A DNA stretch of 64,000 bases from 55-13 sp964501275 (GTDB lineage: Bacteria; Armatimonadota; Fimbriimonadia; Fimbriimonadales; Fimbriimonadaceae). A program made the translations under genes and the position numbers. How positions within the stretch are numbered: the first letter of the stretch is position 1; each line of letters starts with the position of its first letter. The notes beneath the pieces were generated by a model. The model saw only the letters and a list, made by a program, of their open reading frames with translations. It did not search any database and was not told the origin of the DNA. Below are positions 39,919 to 48,182 of this stretch, one piece after another. The stretch is taken from assembly GCA_964501275.1 (NCBI GenBank), contig CAZCSP010000017.1, positions 16,417 to 80,416 of the forward strand, read 5' to 3'.

Positions 39919-39975
39919 GCCTCAGGGCTGGCAACCTGCGGCAGGCGAAGATTCGTGGCAAACGCGCCCTGAGGC
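39919..39975. repeat. 10-bp perfect inverted repeat in the gap before the AT-rich islet
   Basis: GCCTCAGGGC (39919-39928) and GCCCTGAGGC (39966-39975), with a CCTGCGGCAGG hairpin between. It probably ends the DUF1015-MBL transcript. The rest of the gap to 40170 is AT-rich and shows nothing else. Confidence 0.75.
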
Positions 39976-40170
39976 AGACTGAAACCCTCTTCGCCCTGCA
40001 ACCGCCGAGCAATAAGAGATTGTCAGTGTAATTTCCCATCACCAGTTTAGGTTCAAAAAGCCAAAGCGCATGCTGGTGGATTAATGATTCACGCAACGGT
40101 TCAAAAAAAAGTCCACAAATCAGAAACAATGTGATAAGATACGATTGCTATGGTTAACTAAGCTCGCTCG

Positions 40171-40665
40171 TTGATTTTGCCAGTATCTGCTCTTGCCCCA
40201 TTTGTGCTTGGATTCGCGCTAGCGGCCGTGAAGTCGCCTACTGAAATGGTTACTCAACTCCCCCCAGTGTCAACACAACCTGATTTCTGGCCAAAGGATG
40301 TGGTCGTGTCAAGCCAGCCAGTAAGTTTCTGCGCTTGCGATGGCGTTGATGAGGAGGTTGAAGTTGAGTTCACGTTACCAACAGGTATTCAGTTCACAGG
40401 CAACTGCACATCTTCTGGGTGTGAATTTATACCTGTGGGCTCAACGGATGAAGAGTTCGTCATTATTGTTCCTGCGAATCATTGCGTCGATGGAGTTACA
40501 GTTCATATGAAGACGGACGCACCGATAGTCATCTGCACGGAAGATTCACATTGTCCAACAGGCTTCTTCCCAGGCACGCACTACGAAATCAGACTTCACA
40601 CTATCCCTTGCGCTGAACCAGAGGAGCCAGAAACAGAAGCGAATTGTGGAGGTTGCACAAGATGA
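40171..40665 (+). CDS. Cys-rich secreted protein of unknown function (AT-rich islet)
   Basis: The 164-residue product starts at TTG 40171 with a signal peptide (ILPVSALAPFVLGFALAAV). The mature part is acidic, beta-rich and has about ten Cys (CACDG, NCTSSGCEF, NHCVDG, ICTEDSHC, NCGGC), suggesting disulphide bonds outside the cytoplasm. No family recognised. Its base composition is visibly richer in A+T than that of the neighbours. The stop overlaps the next ATG (ATGA). Confidence 0.75.
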   Translation: MILPVSALAPFVLGFALAAVKSPTEMVTQLPPVSTQPDFWPKDVVVSSQPVSFCACDGVDEEVEVEFTLPTGIQFTGNCTSSGCEFIPVGSTDEEFVIIVPANHCVDGVTVHMKTDAPIVICTEDSHCPTGFFPGTHYEIRLHTIPCAEPEEPETEANCGGCTR

Positions 40666-41846
40666 CCATTCTAGCCTTGGGCCTGTTGGGGATTGTTGCT
40701 ATGCCACAACAGGTTATCATCAAAAAACACTCGCCCCAAAAAGTCGACACTGAGGCAAGGATTGAAATTTGGAATAAATCACTAAAGCAACTAAGTATTC
40801 AACTAGGTGGCAGAATTGTCTTTGAAGTCGACCTGAAACTCAATCCGCCGACCATAGGTAGTAATCAGCTGGGTGAGGATGATCTCTGGTTGGTTGCGGC
40901 TGCCTCGCGGACAGAATATGAAAAAATAGCTGAAATAGTAGGCTTTTTTAGGCAACCACCGACAGCTAGCCAACTAGCCCAGCGTCAGGAAGCCTTACTG
41001 AACTGGCTTCAAACGCTAACAAAGCCTATCACTCCTGGACAAGTCAAGATCGATTCCAAGAACCTCCCCGAGGATATAAAAGAGACATTCTACTCGGAGA
41101 TTCTACGCTCAAGACCAGACTTGCTGGGAGCTGCACTCCAAGGTACCAATAAGCAGGCAATTCATATCTCGATGTATCCCCGAATCACATACATAGATCC
41201 GGCAAATGGTTCTCGTAAAACTATACCCCTGCTTAGTGAAATACCACGTATTGAACCCCCAAAGCCTGTTGTCGCCAAAGCCAGAAGGCAAAATGGGGTG
41301 GCGATTTCCAGTCCTTTAGATTTCGGCGAAGGAAGCTGTCTCACATTAGGCGAATTTGCAAAAAGGGCAACCAGCGCTTTCAACCGACCATTCGTTTTAG
41401 ACTCACGAGTTTCAGATCGCATTGTTTTTGCGAGCGGTCAAATGTCGCTAAACTCATGCAGAACCGTCCTGAAGCATTTAACAACGGTCGTCCCGGTTAC
41501 AGAAAAATTTGATGCTAACAGCCATGCAGAAACCAAGAAAGAATTGATCTCTCAGATTGTCAGTAGTTTATTCAAAGCCCATAAGATAGGGGGGCTCAAT
41601 GCTGAAGACTTTACAAACGGAAAGCAGCTATTGGCCTCTGAGATAGCCGAGCGATTTCCCAATATCGCCGATTACCTGAAGAGGGTTGGACTTCCAAGCA
41701 ATGCCGTTGTCCGGTTGAGCACAGGGCTTGAGATATCTACAAACATGGGCGGAACTGGACGCAGCTTGGGTTCTGTTAGGTCCGATTCAGGACACAGTAT
41801 CCCTGTCTCAATGTCCCCTATCACGTCAATCGTGATTACGCCATAG
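40662..41846 (+). CDS. secreted protein of unknown function (AT-rich islet)
   Basis: About 394 residues. Signal-like N-terminus TILALGLLGIVAMPQQ. ATG 40662 has GGAGG nine nt upstream inside the previous gene. The body is mixed helical and polar. 'GEGSCLTLGEFAKRATSAFNRPFVLDSRVSDRIVFASGQMS' (about 225-265) resembles the short STN-type domains of secretin-like proteins, but weakly. The C-terminus is Ser/Gly-rich. Same unusual A+T-rich composition and codon use as its partner, so both were probably acquired together. Confidence 0.8.
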   Translation: MTILALGLLGIVAMPQQVIIKKHSPQKVDTEARIEIWNKSLKQLSIQLGGRIVFEVDLKLNPPTIGSNQLGEDDLWLVAAASRTEYEKIAEIVGFFRQPPTASQLAQRQEALLNWLQTLTKPITPGQVKIDSKNLPEDIKETFYSEILRSRPDLLGAALQGTNKQAIHISMYPRITYIDPANGSRKTIPLLSEIPRIEPPKPVVAKARRQNGVAISSPLDFGEGSCLTLGEFAKRATSAFNRPFVLDSRVSDRIVFASGQMSLNSCRTVLKHLTTVVPVTEKFDANSHAETKKELISQIVSSLFKAHKIGGLNAEDFTNGKQLLASEIAERFPNIADYLKRVGLPSNAVVRLSTGLEISTNMGGTGRSLGSVRSDSGHSIPVSMSPITSIVITP

Positions 41847-41983
41847 AGCTCTGACCATGGTCAAGTGACCAGATATTGGCTCTCTACCTCAAGGTGCGCA
41901 TACAGCAAACTGAGGCTTATAGCCTGTCTTGCACCTCTACTTTGAGGTCCACGCACTCCCCATACGTTCACCCCCACCCTAAA

Positions 41984-42017
41984 TCCCTCGCCCCATCAAG
42001 GGGGAGGGACTTTTTTT
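41984..42017 (+). terminator. rho-independent terminator of the islet operon
   Basis: TCCCTC-CCCC stem, ATCAA loop, GGGG-GAGGGA, then seven T. It is strong and placed before the convergent membrane-protein gene. Confidence 0.9.
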
Positions 42018-42030
42018 GTTCTGTTCCAAT

Positions 42031-42981
42031 TTACAATCTCCAGCCCCTCACCACCGGAAACAGGTCGCTGGCCACCAGATGCACCGCCACCCACAAGGTG
42101 AACCATTGGATTCCCAGAACGGGAGTTAGCCACCGGAGCGACGACTGGTGCGCCACGGCATAGCCGCAAGCCACTATCACCAGGTTCACCGCCAAGATCG
42201 CGAGGGGAGTTAATAGCCCATCCTTTGACCGGCTTCGGGCGAAGAAGTAGCTTCCCAGATAGTGGAAGTAACTCCCCGCCGCGATGTGAAAGACATAGAC
42301 GCCGGTCAGGAATTGGGGACCGGCGTAGCGGCTGTAGGTTCCCCACACCATCGCCTCCGCCACAAAGAACAGGGACAGCAACGGGTTCCGAACGTTGCCC
42401 GTCGCCAGGCTCTTCCAGCCCCCGAACACCAGCACCACCGCCCCCAGCGCCAATGAAGTTCCCCACAGCGCCCAGGAGCTTGAATTGATGTCGCCGACGT
42501 TCATCAGGACCACGCTCAGCCAGCCGAAGGTCAGAAGAGGCTGATAGGAGGAGAGCCACCGGACCAGGGTCGATGCGGGAGAGCCTCGCTTGCCCTCAAA
42601 CGACTGCTCCGCCTTGATAAAGTGGTCGATGAAATAGACCCACACTACCGCGCCAAACGCAGCCACCCCACTGACCCATTGCAAACCGACCAACACCGAG
42701 ATAGTCAGCAGAAGGCAGGCTCCATAGGCAAGGAGCCGCCCGTTCCGATGCCCATCCCGAATCCGCGCCAAGGCACTCCCTTGGCCCCGAAACGCAAACA
42801 AAAAATGAGCCCACCCTGCCCACGCCACACAGGCGTAAACGTTCGCCACCTCGGGAGAAAACTCCCCGCTGTGCGCCTCCGGCACCAGTTGGAAGGGTAG
42901 CGCAAACGTCAGGCCGATGAGCAGAAAAGTCAGGCCGAGGACGACCGCCGGTTGGGATGGGGATTGCGTCGTTTCTGCCAT
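42031..42981 (-). CDS. polytopic membrane protein
   Basis: The 316-residue product has about eight or nine hydrophobic segments. Conserved-looking His/Tyr/Phe patches occur in VYFIDHFIKAEQ and VYVFHIAAGSYFHYLGSY, which could coordinate a metal or bind a lipid, as in some membrane oxygenases. I do not recognise the family. Convergent with the islet operon; stands alone. Confidence 0.8.
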   Translation of the reverse strand: MAETTQSPSQPAVVLGLTFLLIGLTFALPFQLVPEAHSGEFSPEVANVYACVAWAGWAHFLFAFRGQGSALARIRDGHRNGRLLAYGACLLLTISVLVGLQWVSGVAAFGAVVWVYFIDHFIKAEQSFEGKRGSPASTLVRWLSSYQPLLTFGWLSVVLMNVGDINSSSWALWGTSLALGAVVLVFGGWKSLATGNVRNPLLSLFFVAEAMVWGTYSRYAGPQFLTGVYVFHIAAGSYFHYLGSYFFARSRSKDGLLTPLAILAVNLVIVACGYAVAHQSSLRWLTPVLGIQWFTLWVAVHLVASDLFPVVRGWRL

Positions 42982-43062
42982 AAGCGAATGAGGAGTTTAC
43001 TGAGATGGTTGGTTCAGCCAGAGCGTCTGCGGGTCCCGACTTTCTCGGACTTCCATCGAGCC

Positions 43063-43147
43063 CTTTCGGTGGCCCTCTGTGTCTTTCGGTGGTTTTTCCA
43101 ATTGGCCAGAGATGAAACCACCGAGGGCCGCAGAGGACCACCGAAAG
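43063..43147. repeat. 33-bp imperfect inverted repeat
   Basis: Arms 43063-43095 and 43115-43147 are built of CTTTCGGTGG and CCACCGAAAG words around a 19-bp spacer. It is followed by 'TCATCTGTGGTTT' words near 43200. The gap 42982-43411 holds no gene. Confidence 0.85.
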
Positions 43148-43355
43148 CGTTACCCATCGCCGCAGCTTCTGCGGTTTTCGCATCCATCTGTGAATCTCAG
43201 CGTCATCTGTGGTTTAAGCGCATCAGATGAGCAGGGAAAATCAATGCGCAGAAAAACCTGCGGCTTTTAGCAAATCAAGGCCGTCCTGAACATTGGCCAA
43301 AGGATTGGCGGGCGCTGAGGCTAGGATGGCCCATACCCTCTCTGGGGAATGTAGC

Positions 43356-43411
43356 TTGTGAGATGTGGATTGTGTCGCTTGCCTCACAAAAGCACAGACC
43401 ACAATCCACAT
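43356..43411 (-). terminator. 12-bp hairpin directly downstream of the deacetylase gene
   Basis: ATGTGGATTGTG (43363-43374) and CACAATCCACAT (43400-43411) pair perfectly, adjacent to the stop at 43412. An alternative pairing TTGTGAG (43356-43362) with CTCACAA (43383-43389) uses the loop, so two structures compete or form a pseudoknot. Confidence 0.65.
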
Positions 43412-44350
43412 TTAAGGCGCAACCCATGGCTTGACTTGGCCCTTTTCCAGCTTGTCCAGCCAATCATCCAACCCAAACGGACCCTCGCAGGCCTGGATTC
43501 TGGGAATGCGGGTGGGGTCGAACTTTTCTGAGTTGGGCGGCGGGGCGGGGTTGGCTCCTACTAGGAATGACGCCTTCATCTGATACTCCTTGCCCTGGTA
43601 GGTAAAGGACTTCAGGAGCGACCGGTTCTTAGGAGAGATACCCAGAGGCAGGGCCAGGTACTCGGGATTGCCGCCATAGGGCTCCAAGAGCTTAAAGGAC
43701 CCCGCCAACTCCTCTTTCACCTTCTCGTCCATCAACTTGCTGAGGTTGGGGTGGCTGATCGTGTGGTTGGCAACCTCGCCGCCCCAGGACTTAATCAGCT
43801 CGATCTTCTTCGCCCGATGCTCCGGCTGGCCCCAGAGTTGGGGGAGGACGAAGAAGACGGCTTTAGCCGGGAAGTCGGGGTGCTTTTCCGAGAATGCCTT
43901 CAGAATGCCCAGCCCACAGTTGGGATCGAGTTCGCCATCGGGGCCAAAGACGACCTGCGTAGGGTTGGCGTCGTCAAAGGTGAGAATGACAGGAGAAGCG
44001 CCGGGAGGCAGATTGAACTCGCCCGAGAGATACTCGGTAACGTTTATCGGGCGGAAGCCCAGCTTGTATAGCCGCTCCAGATCGCGCTTCATCAGAGCCG
44101 GGGAGCGTTCCATCGTGGTCTTGCCTTCCCGGATGTGGTGGTATTCCGCGACAAAAACGACGCCATTTGGATTTGCAGGGCGATGCGAGACCCTTTTTAG
44201 CGGTACCTTATCAGGAGCAGAAGCAGGCGGGTTTGCGGGGGCTTCGACCTTTTCCTCCGCCTTGCCGACGACCGGTTCGCTTTTGCCACACCCCAACCCG
44301 CCGAGGGCAATTGCCACGGCACAAACGATATGAAAGGAAAGCTTTGGCAT
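43412..44350 (-). CDS. polysaccharide deacetylase lipoprotein
   Basis: The 312-residue NodB-homology deacetylase has a lipoprotein signal (FHIVCAVAIALGGLGC, lipidated Cys about 21). VILTFDDANPTQ carries the metal/catalytic Asp pair, and EVANHTISHPNLS the His-x3-His site. VFVAEYHHI opens the domain. It likely removes acetyl groups from peptidoglycan or exopolysaccharide at the cell surface. Its first 21 bp overlap the 5' end of the divergent lipoprotein gene; no in-frame downstream start would keep the signal peptide. Confidence 0.88.
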   Translation of the reverse strand: MPKLSFHIVCAVAIALGGLGCGKSEPVVGKAEEKVEAPANPPASAPDKVPLKRVSHRPANPNGVVFVAEYHHIREGKTTMERSPALMKRDLERLYKLGFRPINVTEYLSGEFNLPPGASPVILTFDDANPTQVVFGPDGELDPNCGLGILKAFSEKHPDFPAKAVFFVLPQLWGQPEHRAKKIELIKSWGGEVANHTISHPNLSKLMDEKVKEELAGSFKLLEPYGGNPEYLALPLGISPKNRSLLKSFTYQGKEYQMKASFLVGANPAPPPNSEKFDPTRIPRIQACEGPFGLDDWLDKLEKGQVKPWVAP

Positions 44351-45496
44351 TGGTCTGTTCTTGGACTCCTCGCGCTGGCGGGATGCTCCTCCAATAAACC
44401 CGATCCGTCGGCCATCTCGCCTACGATCGGCTCAATCGACACGCCTCCGGCGGTAGAAAAACCGGTCGAGGAGGAAAAGAGTCCGCGCCTCAAGTTTGAA
44501 AAACCCGAGCACGTCCGAGGCATCTACCTAACCGCCTGGTCGGCCGGGGGCAAGACCAAGCGAGCCAACACCATCGCGATGATCAAGCGCACCGAACTCA
44601 ACGCGGTGGTGATCGACGTTCGGGACAGCGGGAACATGTACTGGAAAACGGAGATCCCCTTGGCCAAAGAAGCGAACGCCGATCGCATCGCCATCCTGAA
44701 TCCCGAGAAGGTCATGTCCGACTTCCACGCGGCGGGCATCTATCCCATCGCCCGCATCGCCTGCTTCCGGGACGTGCATGTGCCGAAGAAGCGCCCCGAT
44801 TTGGCGGTCAAACTCTCCACTGGCGGACTCTGGAAAGATCGAAGCGGGCACACCTGGCTCGATCCGTACAACAAGAAGAACTGGGACTACATCGCCGAGA
44901 CAGTGGAGTTCGCCTTGGACCAAGGCTTCCCCGAAATCCAACTCGACTACGTTCGCTTCCCCAGCGAAGGCAAAGCCTCCACCCAGGTCTTCCCCGCCAA
45001 AAAGTCCTACGGGGATGGCAACGCCCGGCCAGACGACGTGATCGCGGAGTTCAGTGAGTTCATCGGCCAGAAGGTCCGGGATCGCGGAGGCGTGTACTCG
45101 GCGGATATCTTTGGCATCATCTCCTCGGGCAAGAGCGACCAGGGGATCGGGCAGACTTTGGAGAAGGTGGCGGAGCCGTTCGACCTTATCTGCCCGATGG
45201 TCTACCCCTCGCACTACGCCAAGGGCGAGTACGGCATCAAGGACCCTAACACCCAGCCTTATGCCATCGTAAGCAAGAGCTTGGCCGACTACAAGAAGCG
45301 CCTCCCCGACGCCCACATCCGGCCTTGGCTGCAAGACTTCTTTGGCTACACCGCCGCCTCGGTGAAGGCCCAGATCAAGGCCGCCAAAGAGCTTGGCTAT
45401 GAGGAGTATCTGCTCTGGAACGCAAGCAACAAGTACACCGAGGCGGCCGTGAAGGACAACTCAAAGCTGGTGCCGAAGCCCAAACAGACACCGTAA
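44330..45496 (+). CDS. DUF4015-type putative glycoside hydrolase lipoprotein
   Basis: The 388-residue product has a lipoprotein signal (HWSVLGLLALAGCSS, lipidated Cys about 19). The domain starts VRGIYLTAWSAG and continues NAVVIDVRDSGNMYW, YPIARIACFRD, HTWLDPYNKKNWDYI and IQLDYVRFPSEGK, the pattern of the PF13200 putative glycoside hydrolase TIM barrel. The substrate is unknown. Paired head-to-head with a polysaccharide deacetylase, so both probably act on the same surface polymer. Confidence 0.88.
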   Translation: MKGKLWHWSVLGLLALAGCSSNKPDPSAISPTIGSIDTPPAVEKPVEEEKSPRLKFEKPEHVRGIYLTAWSAGGKTKRANTIAMIKRTELNAVVIDVRDSGNMYWKTEIPLAKEANADRIAILNPEKVMSDFHAAGIYPIARIACFRDVHVPKKRPDLAVKLSTGGLWKDRSGHTWLDPYNKKNWDYIAETVEFALDQGFPEIQLDYVRFPSEGKASTQVFPAKKSYGDGNARPDDVIAEFSEFIGQKVRDRGGVYSADIFGIISSGKSDQGIGQTLEKVAEPFDLICPMVYPSHYAKGEYGIKDPNTQPYAIVSKSLADYKKRLPDAHIRPWLQDFFGYTAASVKAQIKAAKELGYEEYLLWNASNKYTEAAVKDNSKLVPKPKQTP

Positions 45497-45526
45497 GTTG
45501 TGTAAGCTTGGTTGGCGAAGGCGATG

Positions 45527-45883
45527 ATGATCGATACCAACTCTCTGAGACAGGCCCGCCAGCGAGGAGTTCTGCTGGCGGCCAAGACCTTTAATCTCTC
45601 CAAGCAACTGCCCCCTGACCAGGCGCAGCTGGCGGCCCAGCTTCGACGATCCTGCCGCGTATCCTGCGCCACCCTTGCCGGGGCCTCGGCTTATCGCGAG
45701 GATAAAGCCCGGTTTCTGGGCCGCTTGGGCATCAGTTTCGGCGAGGCGGTGGAGGCGAAGTATTGGCTCCTGTATGCCAAGGAGCGCCGCTATCTCTCCC
45801 ACGACCAGATCCAACCGGCTCTTCTCGACTTCGATATGTTGTTCATGCTGATGAGTGCGGTGGTTCGCCGGGCCGGCATGTAG
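45527..45883 (+). CDS. four-helix-bundle protein (23S rRNA-IVS type)
   Basis: About 118 residues. It resembles the 'four helix bundle' proteins first seen in 23S rRNA intervening sequences: helical, with LAAQLRRSCRVSCATLAGASAYREDKARFLGRLGISFGEAVEAKYWL. In free-standing form their role is unknown. ATG 45527 has GAAGG five nt upstream. The stop is followed at once by the methyltransferase ATG. Confidence 0.82.
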   Translation: MIDTNSLRQARQRGVLLAAKTFNLSKQLPPDQAQLAAQLRRSCRVSCATLAGASAYREDKARFLGRLGISFGEAVEAKYWLLYAKERRYLSHDQIQPALLDFDMLFMLMSAVVRRAGM

Positions 45884-46666
45884 ATGCAGCAGATGAATCC
45901 CGACGCCGAGAGTTCCGAACCCCTACAGCACGAAGAGTCCTTCACCCGCGTCGCCCCGTACTACGACGAGCTGATGAGCCAGGTGCCCTATCGGATGTGG
46001 GTGGGCTACTACCTGCTGCTCCTCTCCCACCAAAACCTCCAACCCAAGCGCATCCTGGACGTTTGTTGCGGGACAGGGTCGATGTGCGAACTGCTGGAGC
46101 AAGAAGGATTCGAGATGGCGGGAGTAGACCTGTCGCCCGAGATGATCCGGCAGGCCAGAAAGAAGGCGGGAAGGAATCGGCAGGACATCCGCTACGAAGT
46201 CGGCGACGCGGCGGAGTTTGAGATGGGAGACACCTACGACGCCGCGTTCAGCTTCTTCGACAGCCTGAACAACATCCTGGACGCCGACCACCTGCAACGA
46301 GCCTTCAAGCAGATAGCCAAGCACATCAAGCCTGGCGGGTCGTTTATCTTCGACGTCAACACCGCCTACGCCTTTGAGACCGAGCTGTTCGACCAGGAGA
46401 ATCTCAAGAAGGGCAACGCTCTGCGCTACCACTGGCGAGGCGACTGGGATCCGGAGACGAGCATCATTACGGTGACGATGAACTTCTGGAAGAGCGGAAA
46501 CGAGTTCACCGAGGTCCATCGCCAACGCGCCTATGACCATGAAACTTTGGTTGCCATGCTGGAGAACGCGGGATTTGAGAAGATTCGGGCGTTCCACAGC
46601 TACACCCTCAACCCACCTCGCCACAAAAGTGATCGGTTGCACTACTGCGCCATTCGCAGGACATAG
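45884..46666 (+). CDS. class I SAM-dependent methyltransferase
   Basis: The 260-residue product has motif I ILDVCCGTGSMCELL (about 48-62), MAGVDLSPEMIRQAR (motif II) and DAAFSFFDSLNNI (motif IV), then a PGGSFIFDVNT strand. It resembles small-molecule methyltransferases; the substrate is not evident. ATG 45884 directly follows the stop of the four-helix-bundle gene, so the two are cotranslated. Confidence 0.92.
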   Translation: MQQMNPDAESSEPLQHEESFTRVAPYYDELMSQVPYRMWVGYYLLLLSHQNLQPKRILDVCCGTGSMCELLEQEGFEMAGVDLSPEMIRQARKKAGRNRQDIRYEVGDAAEFEMGDTYDAAFSFFDSLNNILDADHLQRAFKQIAKHIKPGGSFIFDVNTAYAFETELFDQENLKKGNALRYHWRGDWDPETSIITVTMNFWKSGNEFTEVHRQRAYDHETLVAMLENAGFEKIRAFHSYTLNPPRHKSDRLHYCAIRRT

Positions 46667-46758
46667 TCATCGGACGGTAGGGCGTGAAAATACCTATTTT
46701 AAGGTCATCCAACCCTAGCAAGCGAAGCGGCATCAGTGCCTTAATAGCGATTAAAGTC

Positions 46759-47235
46759 ATGTCGCAACCACAGTTTCCGTTCGCCCCCGAATCCCTAGTT
46801 GAAGAGTTTAGGAAACGCGACCCATTCGCCGGTACGAAGACGGACGAGCAGCGCAACATCGAGACCGTGCAACGACTCCTGACAGCGCTCTCCGGGGGAG
46901 ACTTGGAGGGCTTTGCGCAAGAGATCGATCCCGAGATGGAACTGGACATCCACTGCCCCGACTTCTTCCCCTGGATTCGCCATGCGAAAGGAACGGAAGA
47001 GGTCTTGGCGGCGGTGCGGCAGAACTTTGGCGTCCTGGCGGAGCAGGTTCCCGTGGTCACTAGCGTGGTGGCTCAGGGGGACACGGTGGACATCCATGCC
47101 GAAGAGACCGGGCTCATCCACACCACCGGAACGCGCTACCGCATTTCGGGCCTGCTGCAATACAAATTGCGGGATGGCAAAGTCGTCCATGTTCGCGAGA
47201 TCATATCGGACCAGGCGCATATGCCAGACGTCTGA
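46759..47235 (+). CDS. NTF2/SnoaL-like protein
   Basis: About 158 residues. The ~120-residue NTF2-like cone fold is suggested by RLLTALSGGDLEGFAQEIDPEMELDIHCPDFFPW and a later KGTEEVLAAVRQNF, the pattern of SnoaL-like proteins. These may be small enzymes or binding proteins. ATG 46759 is preferred; the frame extends 25 codons upstream with no homologous sequence. Confidence 0.82.
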   Translation: MSQPQFPFAPESLVEEFRKRDPFAGTKTDEQRNIETVQRLLTALSGGDLEGFAQEIDPEMELDIHCPDFFPWIRHAKGTEEVLAAVRQNFGVLAEQVPVVTSVVAQGDTVDIHAEETGLIHTTGTRYRISGLLQYKLRDGKVVHVREIISDQAHMPDV

Positions 47236-47274
47236 TCGTCTTCCTAAAGAGGACCTATTCTGAATCGACGCCTA

Positions 47275-47302
47275 TTGTCAATTCCGGCGATGGCACTAGA
47301 AT
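47275..47302 (+). promoter_or_regulatory. sigma70-type promoter
   Basis: TTGTCA (47275-47280), 16 bp, TAGAAT (47297-47302). A second TAGAAT overlaps at 47302-47307. Transcription would start about 8 nt before ATG 47317. Confidence 0.6.
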
Positions 47303-47316
47303 AGAATGACTTGCCG

Positions 47317-47940
47317 ATGAATAACGATCGCCAATACAGCGAACAGGACGCCGAAGAGATTCTACGCATCGCTTCCCGAGATGCGGGCATGGGGGGAATG
47401 ACGCGGGATCGCCTGGTGGAAACCGCCGCCGAGCTGGGCATTCCACCCGAAGCCATCACCAAGGCCGAAGAGCAACTCGTGCTGAAGCGCGAAGCCGAGC
47501 GCGTAGAGCAGGAAGACACTGAGCTTCGCAAGCAGTTTGAGAGAGAGAGGCGCGGCAACTTCATGGCCGACCTCTACAGCTACATCGGCGTGAACGCAGG
47601 CCTGATCGGCATCTGGTGGATGACGCCGACCAACTACTTCTGGCCCAAGTGGGTTCTTCTTTGTTGGGGCATCGGCGTCGTGACCGATTTTATCGCCACG
47701 TTCCTCAACAAGGATGAAACCAAATTCCAAAGGTGGAAGCGGAGGCGGCATCGCAAGGCGATGGGCTCGGAACAGATGGGCGACCGTTCGATCCCGGTGC
47801 TGGACGAGATCACGGCGGCGGGCGAGATCAGCAAGATCGAGGCGATCAAGGAGCTCCGGGAACGTTTGAGCCTCGATCTCCGCGACGCAAAGGACATGGC
47901 CGATCAGTACGAGCAACGGAACCCTGGGGTGTTTACGTAA
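47317..47940 (+). CDS. 2TM-domain protein with L7/L12-like C-terminus
   Basis: About 207 residues. Residues ~1-80 are a charged helical region; ~83-130 hold two membrane segments (DLYSYIGVNAGLIGIWWM, WVLLCWGIGVVTDFIATFL) like the '2TM' domain. The last ~35 residues (ISKIEAIKELRERLSLDLRDAKDMADQYE) resemble the C-terminal domain of ribosomal protein L7/L12. The C-terminal unit may dock another protein. ATG 47317 follows the promoter closely; TTG 47311 is in frame. Confidence 0.82.
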   Translation: MNNDRQYSEQDAEEILRIASRDAGMGGMTRDRLVETAAELGIPPEAITKAEEQLVLKREAERVEQEDTELRKQFERERRGNFMADLYSYIGVNAGLIGIWWMTPTNYFWPKWVLLCWGIGVVTDFIATFLNKDETKFQRWKRRRHRKAMGSEQMGDRSIPVLDEITAAGEISKIEAIKELRERLSLDLRDAKDMADQYEQRNPGVFT

Positions 47941-47975
47941 GGAAACCCACGGCAGGCAGATTTGCGAGAAAACGA

Positions 47976-47992
47976 CAAACCTCGCAGGTTTG
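47976..47992. repeat. small hairpin in a gene-free gap
   Basis: CAAACCT, loop CGC, AGGTTTG. The surrounding gap 47941-48182 shows no gene and no clear terminator T tract. Confidence 0.5.
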
Positions 47993-48182
47993 CCGCTCGT
48001 TAAAATCTCAAGAATGGACGATTCTGTGATCAGCGAAACGTCGCATGAAGCGTCGAATCGTTGGACAATGTCGTTCTGAGGACGCATTTATTGCCATACT
48101 GGTGAGACATTCATGGAGGAATTGGACTCTCCCGTGTGGAATATAAGCGGTCTTCCCTTCTTTCAGAGATGGAAGTGACACG

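Noticed and set aside
48014..48080. 21-codon open frame in the gap before the NAGPA gene
   Set aside because: No ribosome-binding site, motif or sign of conservation; the length is expected by chance.
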